Assembly: GCA_036560485.1 (NCBI GenBank)
Contig: DATBRC010000069.1
Span: 1 to 44,782, forward strand
DNA: 44,782 nt
Direction of reading: 5' to 3'
Source of the DNA: DATBRC01 sp036560485
GTDB taxonomy: Bacteria; Pseudomonadota; Gammaproteobacteria; Burkholderiales; Burkholderiaceae_D
A model generated the notes under the pieces. That model was not told where the DNA came from. It ran no database searches and saw only the letters and a list, made by a program, of their open reading frames with translations. Position numbers and translations under genes: made by a program. Shown piece by piece: positions 42,701 to 44,782 of the stretch; within the stretch, counting starts at the first letter, position 1, and the number at the start of each line of letters is the position of its first letter.

Positions 42701-44782
42701 GTGTCGGCGGATTGACGGGATACACGAATAGCAGCATCAGTAACAGTTCTGTCACAGGGACGATAACGGGCGCCAATCTTGTTGGTGGATTGGTGGGACG
42801 TGATCATGGCAGCACCAGCAACAGTTTCTCCACAGCGACTGTGGTGGCCAGTGCTAACACAGGCGGCGGATTGATCGGGAAAAATTATGGCACCATTAGC
42901 AGTAGCTACGCTACCGGGTCTGTATCCGGTAGCCAATATAACGGCGGATTGGCGGGGATTAATCAGGGAACTATCACCAATAGTTATGCGATGGGGCCGG
43001 TTACAGGTACAAGCGGCAGCAGACACTGGAGTGGCGGCCTGGTAGGAATCAACTACAGCAATATCAATAACAGTTATGCGACGGGAGCAGTCATAGGTGG
43101 TACCGGCGGCACATTCGGCGGGTTGGTAGGAAAAAATTACGGCACTGTCACCAAGAGCTTCTGGGATACCACGACATCAGCTCAGGCGACCAGTAATGGC
43201 GGACTTGGCATGACCACCGCTCAAATGATGACGCAGGCTAATTTCACGAGTGCCACGGCGGCAAATGGTAATGTGAATCCGGCTTGGGACTCCACGAATA
43301 CCTGGGTAGCGTACGACACTCATACCTATCCGCTGTTGCGGTCCTTCATGACGCCGTTGACTGTGACGGCAAATGGTGCCACCAAGACCTATGACAGTAC
43401 TGCTTACAGCGGTGGCAATGGCGTTACTTATTCCGTTACACCGGATGGCAACCTGCTGGGGAGCGTAAGTTATTCCGGTAGTGCGCAAGGGGACATTAAT
43501 GCCGGCAGCTACGCTATTACGCCTGGGGGATTCTATTCGACAGGCCAGCAGGGTTATGCGATCACTTATGTTAGTGGCGCGCTGATTGTTAGTGCAGCTA
43601 ATCTGACGTTATCCACAAGCAATGTGAGCAAGACATACGATGGTGGTCTCTCTGCAGCGGGTACGGCCACCGTCACTAGCGGTACCTTGTTCGGCAGCGA
43701 TTCGATTAGCGGCGGTACCTTTGCTTTTACAGACAAGAATGTCGGTAGCGGTAACAAGACGGTCTCCACCAGTGGTGTGACGGTTAGTGACGGTAATAGT
43801 GGTGGCAACTACAACGTCAGCTATGTCAATAACACGACCAGCACCATTTTGAAAGCGAACCTGACAATAGGCACCAGTAATGTCAGCAAAACCTATGACG
43901 GTGGATTGAGCGCGGCTGGCACAGCAACGATCACCAGCGGCTCCTTGTTCGGCAGCGATTCGATCAGCGGCGGCACGTTTGCGTTCACTGACAAGAATGT
44001 TGGCAGTGGCAACAAGACAGTCACCACCAGCGGAGTGATTGTCAGCGACGGCAACAGCGGTGGCAACTATAACGTTAATTATGCCAATAATACGGCCAGC
44101 ACCATTTTGAAAGCGAACCTGACACTCGGCACCAGCAATGTCAGCAAAACATACGATGGCAGTTTAACGGCAGTTGGCACGGCCACAGTTACCAGCGGCA
44201 CGCTGTTCGGCAGCGATAGCTTGAGTGGTGGCACGTTCGCCTTTACCAATATGAATGCGGGCAGCGGCAACAAGACTGTTTCGGCCAGTGGCGTAACAGT
44301 GAACGATGGCAATAGCGGCAGCAACTACAACGTCAGCTATGCCAATAACACGACCAGCACCATTACTCCATATGCCGTCAGCTTGACGGGCACACGTACC
44401 TACGATGGTACATTGAATGTGGCAGCGAGTGGATTGACAATTGGTACATTAGCCAATGGTGAGACACTGGCACTTACTGGCACCGGTACTGTGGCGAGCA
44501 AAAATATCGGCATAGCTAAGACGGTTACATTAGGCACACTCGCCCTGGCCGATGGCACGGGCTTGGCGAGTAACTACACCTTTACTGGCGGAACTCAGAC
44601 TACCAACGTGACTGCAGCCAATCTGACACTCGGCACCAGCAATGTGAGCAAAACCTATGACGGTGGATTGAGCGCGGCTGGCACAGCAACGATCACCAGC
44701 GGCTCCTTGTTCGGCAGCGATTCGATCAGCGGCGGCACGTTTGCGTTCACTGACAAGAATGTTGGCAGTGGCAACAAGACAG
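39703..44782 (+). CDS. TpsA filamentous-haemagglutinin-like adhesin, 3' end beyond window
   Basis: The frame is open from the ATG to the last base, at least 1693 residues. The ribosome-binding site GGGAGG is strong. The N-terminus is an extended signal peptide (ESPR, MNHIYRSIWNEKTGTFVAVSE) with a hydrophobic core ending SNSYALPANG. The two-partner secretion domain follows with LNWQSFNIGTGEAVRF and NPNGI at 143-147. From about residue 535 there are two modules of GLUG repeats, each introduced by SGTFDGLGH. From about residue 1300 there are YDG/MBG-type beta repeats (SKTYDGGLSAAGTA). It should be exported by TpsB and act as a surface adhesin. Two cysteines (536, 539) form CWPC. The whole open frame was checked in phase at many points by eye, not by computation. 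Confidence 0.92.
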   Translation, partial: MNHIYRSIWNEKTGTFVAVSENTKTGGKKASTGASVVVGAGFALKALAVLLMLAFGSNSYALPANGTVVAGSATITGSTSNMTINQSSQNAVLNWQSFNIGTGEAVRFVQPNSNSVALNRVLGADASSILGTLSANGKVFIVNPNGILFGKGASVNVGGLVASSRNISDSDFMAGNYKFVGAGNGSILNQGAINVDGGYVALLGANVSNEGTINARLGSIALAAGNAITLDVAGDGLLNVAVDQGSVNALVQNGGMIQANGGQVLLTAQAAGNLLQTVVNNTGIIQAQTIENHNGTIKLLSDMQSGTVNVSGKLDASAPNGGNGGAIETSAAHVKVQDSVRITTAAAQGLTGSWLIDPVDFTIAATGGDMTGATLTTNLAGGNVTIQSTSGGSGSAGDVNVNDAVSWSANKLTLNAQNNININANMNASATASLALEFGQGAVAAGNTSNIITTGASVNLPASTTNFTTKQGSNGSVKAYTVITSLGAAGSTTTTDLQGMNGNLVLNYALGANIDATATSGWNAGAGFMPVGGAGCWPCTSISGTFDGLGHTVSALTVNRPGSSMIGLFGYGTAASVIRNIGLNGGSFSGASYTGTLIGRSAGTVFNSFSTANVTGTGYVGGLVGRNYGTVSNSYATGDVIGSRVGGLVGRNDSGTVISNSHATGSVNGSQYAGGLVGDSDTTTISNSYATGNVISGWRHAGGLVGRMSSGSISNSYATGTVSGVGWTGGLVGDADSVTISNSYATGSVTSTGNNTGGLIGYGNSVSVTNTYATGAVSGTANVGGFVGFMNYGSTVRSYSVGAVSGSSAVGGLVGGGYGPSFSNSYWNTDTSGQGSSYGGTGLTSVQMQTAANFGGLNFTTTPGAAGNNWVMVDADGTLNNAGGATGGTRPMLASEYSTNITNAHQLQLMAMNLSANYTLGQNINASTTGNSTDVWSSAGFRPVGNFTTKFSGTFDGLGHSISNLTINLPSTMFVGLFGAATGTLKNVSLVNENVTGNYGVGGLTGYTNSSISNSSVTGTITGANLVGGLVGRDHGSTSNSFSTATVVASANTGGGLIGKNYGTISSSYATGSVSGSQYNGGLAGINQGTITNSYAMGPVTGTSGSRHWSGGLVGINYSNINNSYATGAVIGGTGGTFGGLVGKNYGTVTKSFWDTTTSAQATSNGGLGMTTAQMMTQANFTSATAANGNVNPAWDSTNTWVAYDTHTYPLLRSFMTPLTVTANGATKTYDSTAYSGGNGVTYSVTPDGNLLGSVSYSGSAQGDINAGSYAITPGGFYSTGQQGYAITYVSGALIVSAANLTLSTSNVSKTYDGGLSAAGTATVTSGTLFGSDSISGGTFAFTDKNVGSGNKTVSTSGVTVSDGNSGGNYNVSYVNNTTSTILKANLTIGTSNVSKTYDGGLSAAGTATITSGSLFGSDSISGGTFAFTDKNVGSGNKTVTTSGVIVSDGNSGGNYNVNYANNTASTILKANLTLGTSNVSKTYDGSLTAVGTATVTSGTLFGSDSLSGGTFAFTNMNAGSGNKTVSASGVTVNDGNSGSNYNVSYANNTTSTITPYAVSLTGTRTYDGTLNVAASGLTIGTLANGETLALTGTGTVASKNIGIAKTVTLGTLALADGTGLASNYTFTGGTQTTNVTAANLTLGTSNVSKTYDGGLSAAGTATITSGSLFGSDSISGGTFAFTDKNVGSGNKT
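41530..42190 (+). repeat. First GLUG repeat array in TpsA
   Basis: About nine copies of a roughly 25-residue unit with the pattern GGLVG-NxGTVSNSYATG. The array is introduced by a non-repeat SGTFDGLGHTVSALTVN segment and ends with a NSYWNTDTSGQGSS block. GLUG repeats occur in adhesins and form beta-helix turns. Confidence 0.8.
42670..43160 (+). repeat. Second GLUG repeat array in TpsA
   Basis: About six units of the same GGLVGxNxGTISxSYATG type, preceded by SGTFDGLGHSISNLTIN and followed by KSFWDTTTSAQATSNGG. The introduction and exit segments parallel those of the first array, indicating duplication of a whole module. Confidence 0.8.
43600..44782 (+). repeat. YDG-type repeats of TpsA
   Basis: Three consecutive 86-residue (258-bp) units start at 43600, 43858 and 44116, each with SNVSKTYDG, GTLFGSDSISGGTFAF and SGGNYNVSYxNN. 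A divergent 84-residue unit follows from about 44368 (SLTGTRTYDGTLN). A further copy of the first type begins at 44620 and is cut by the window end. The repeats make up the stalk-like distal part of the adhesin. Confidence 0.85.

Noticed and set aside
43600..44782. Possible CRISPR or satellite array
   Set aside because: The repeats are 258 bp, in frame and encode a YDG-type protein domain; there are no short direct repeats with unique spacers.

Overview
The window looks like chromosome of a betaproteobacterium in the Burkholderiales, most likely Oxalobacteraceae of the Herminiimonas/Janthinobacterium type. The basis is protein-level resemblance and gene order recalled from memory (DUF3460, AlaC, dapC-dapD/dapE/prmB, smc-zipA-ligA). 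No rRNA or tRNA gene is visible to confirm the genus. Most of the window is core housekeeping sequence with several accessory inserts.

Layout. (1) 1-4650: the tail of a small heat-shock protein, a DUF3460 and a DUF1059 protein, then a co-directional iron/oxidative-stress cluster: rubrerythrin, a GlpC-like Fe-S/CCG protein, an encapsulated-ferritin-like protein and DUF3501. A flavin reductase follows. (2) 4711-7363: a small membrane protein and an EnvZ/OmpR-type two-component pair. (3) 7528-10583: a small secreted protein and an exported DUF1800/DUF1501 pair. (4) 10592-15321: small metabolic and resistance genes (DUF6817, ABM-fold protein, an unknown acidic protein, alaC, a FosX-type fosfomycin hydrolase, arfB, a DUF2520 dehydrogenase). 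(5) 15519-27772, all minus strand: ABC-F protein YheS, prmB, a TPR protein plus divergent Hsp90 pair, then dapE, yffB, pilU, dapD and dapC. (6) 27993-36892, mostly plus strand: smc, a 157-bp palindromic element, a small minus-strand ORF, then the tightly coupled block zipA-ligA-galU-def. (7) 37018-44782: a PAS/winged-helix regulator and a two-partner secretion locus, TpsB followed by a very large TpsA adhesin that runs off the window end.

How genes work together. dapC, dapD and dapE supply three successive steps of the succinylase branch of lysine/meso-diaminopimelate synthesis. ZipA and SMC serve cell division and chromosome organisation; LigA seals DNA. PrmB, ArfB, Def and probably YheS serve translation and protein maturation. 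TpsB should export TpsA, and the PAS regulator just upstream is a plausible controller.

The two best candidates for under-described biology are the rubrerythrin/Fe-S/EncFtn-like/DUF3501 cluster, which has no encapsulin gene in view, and the Hsp90-like/TPR gene pair lodged between dapE and prmB.
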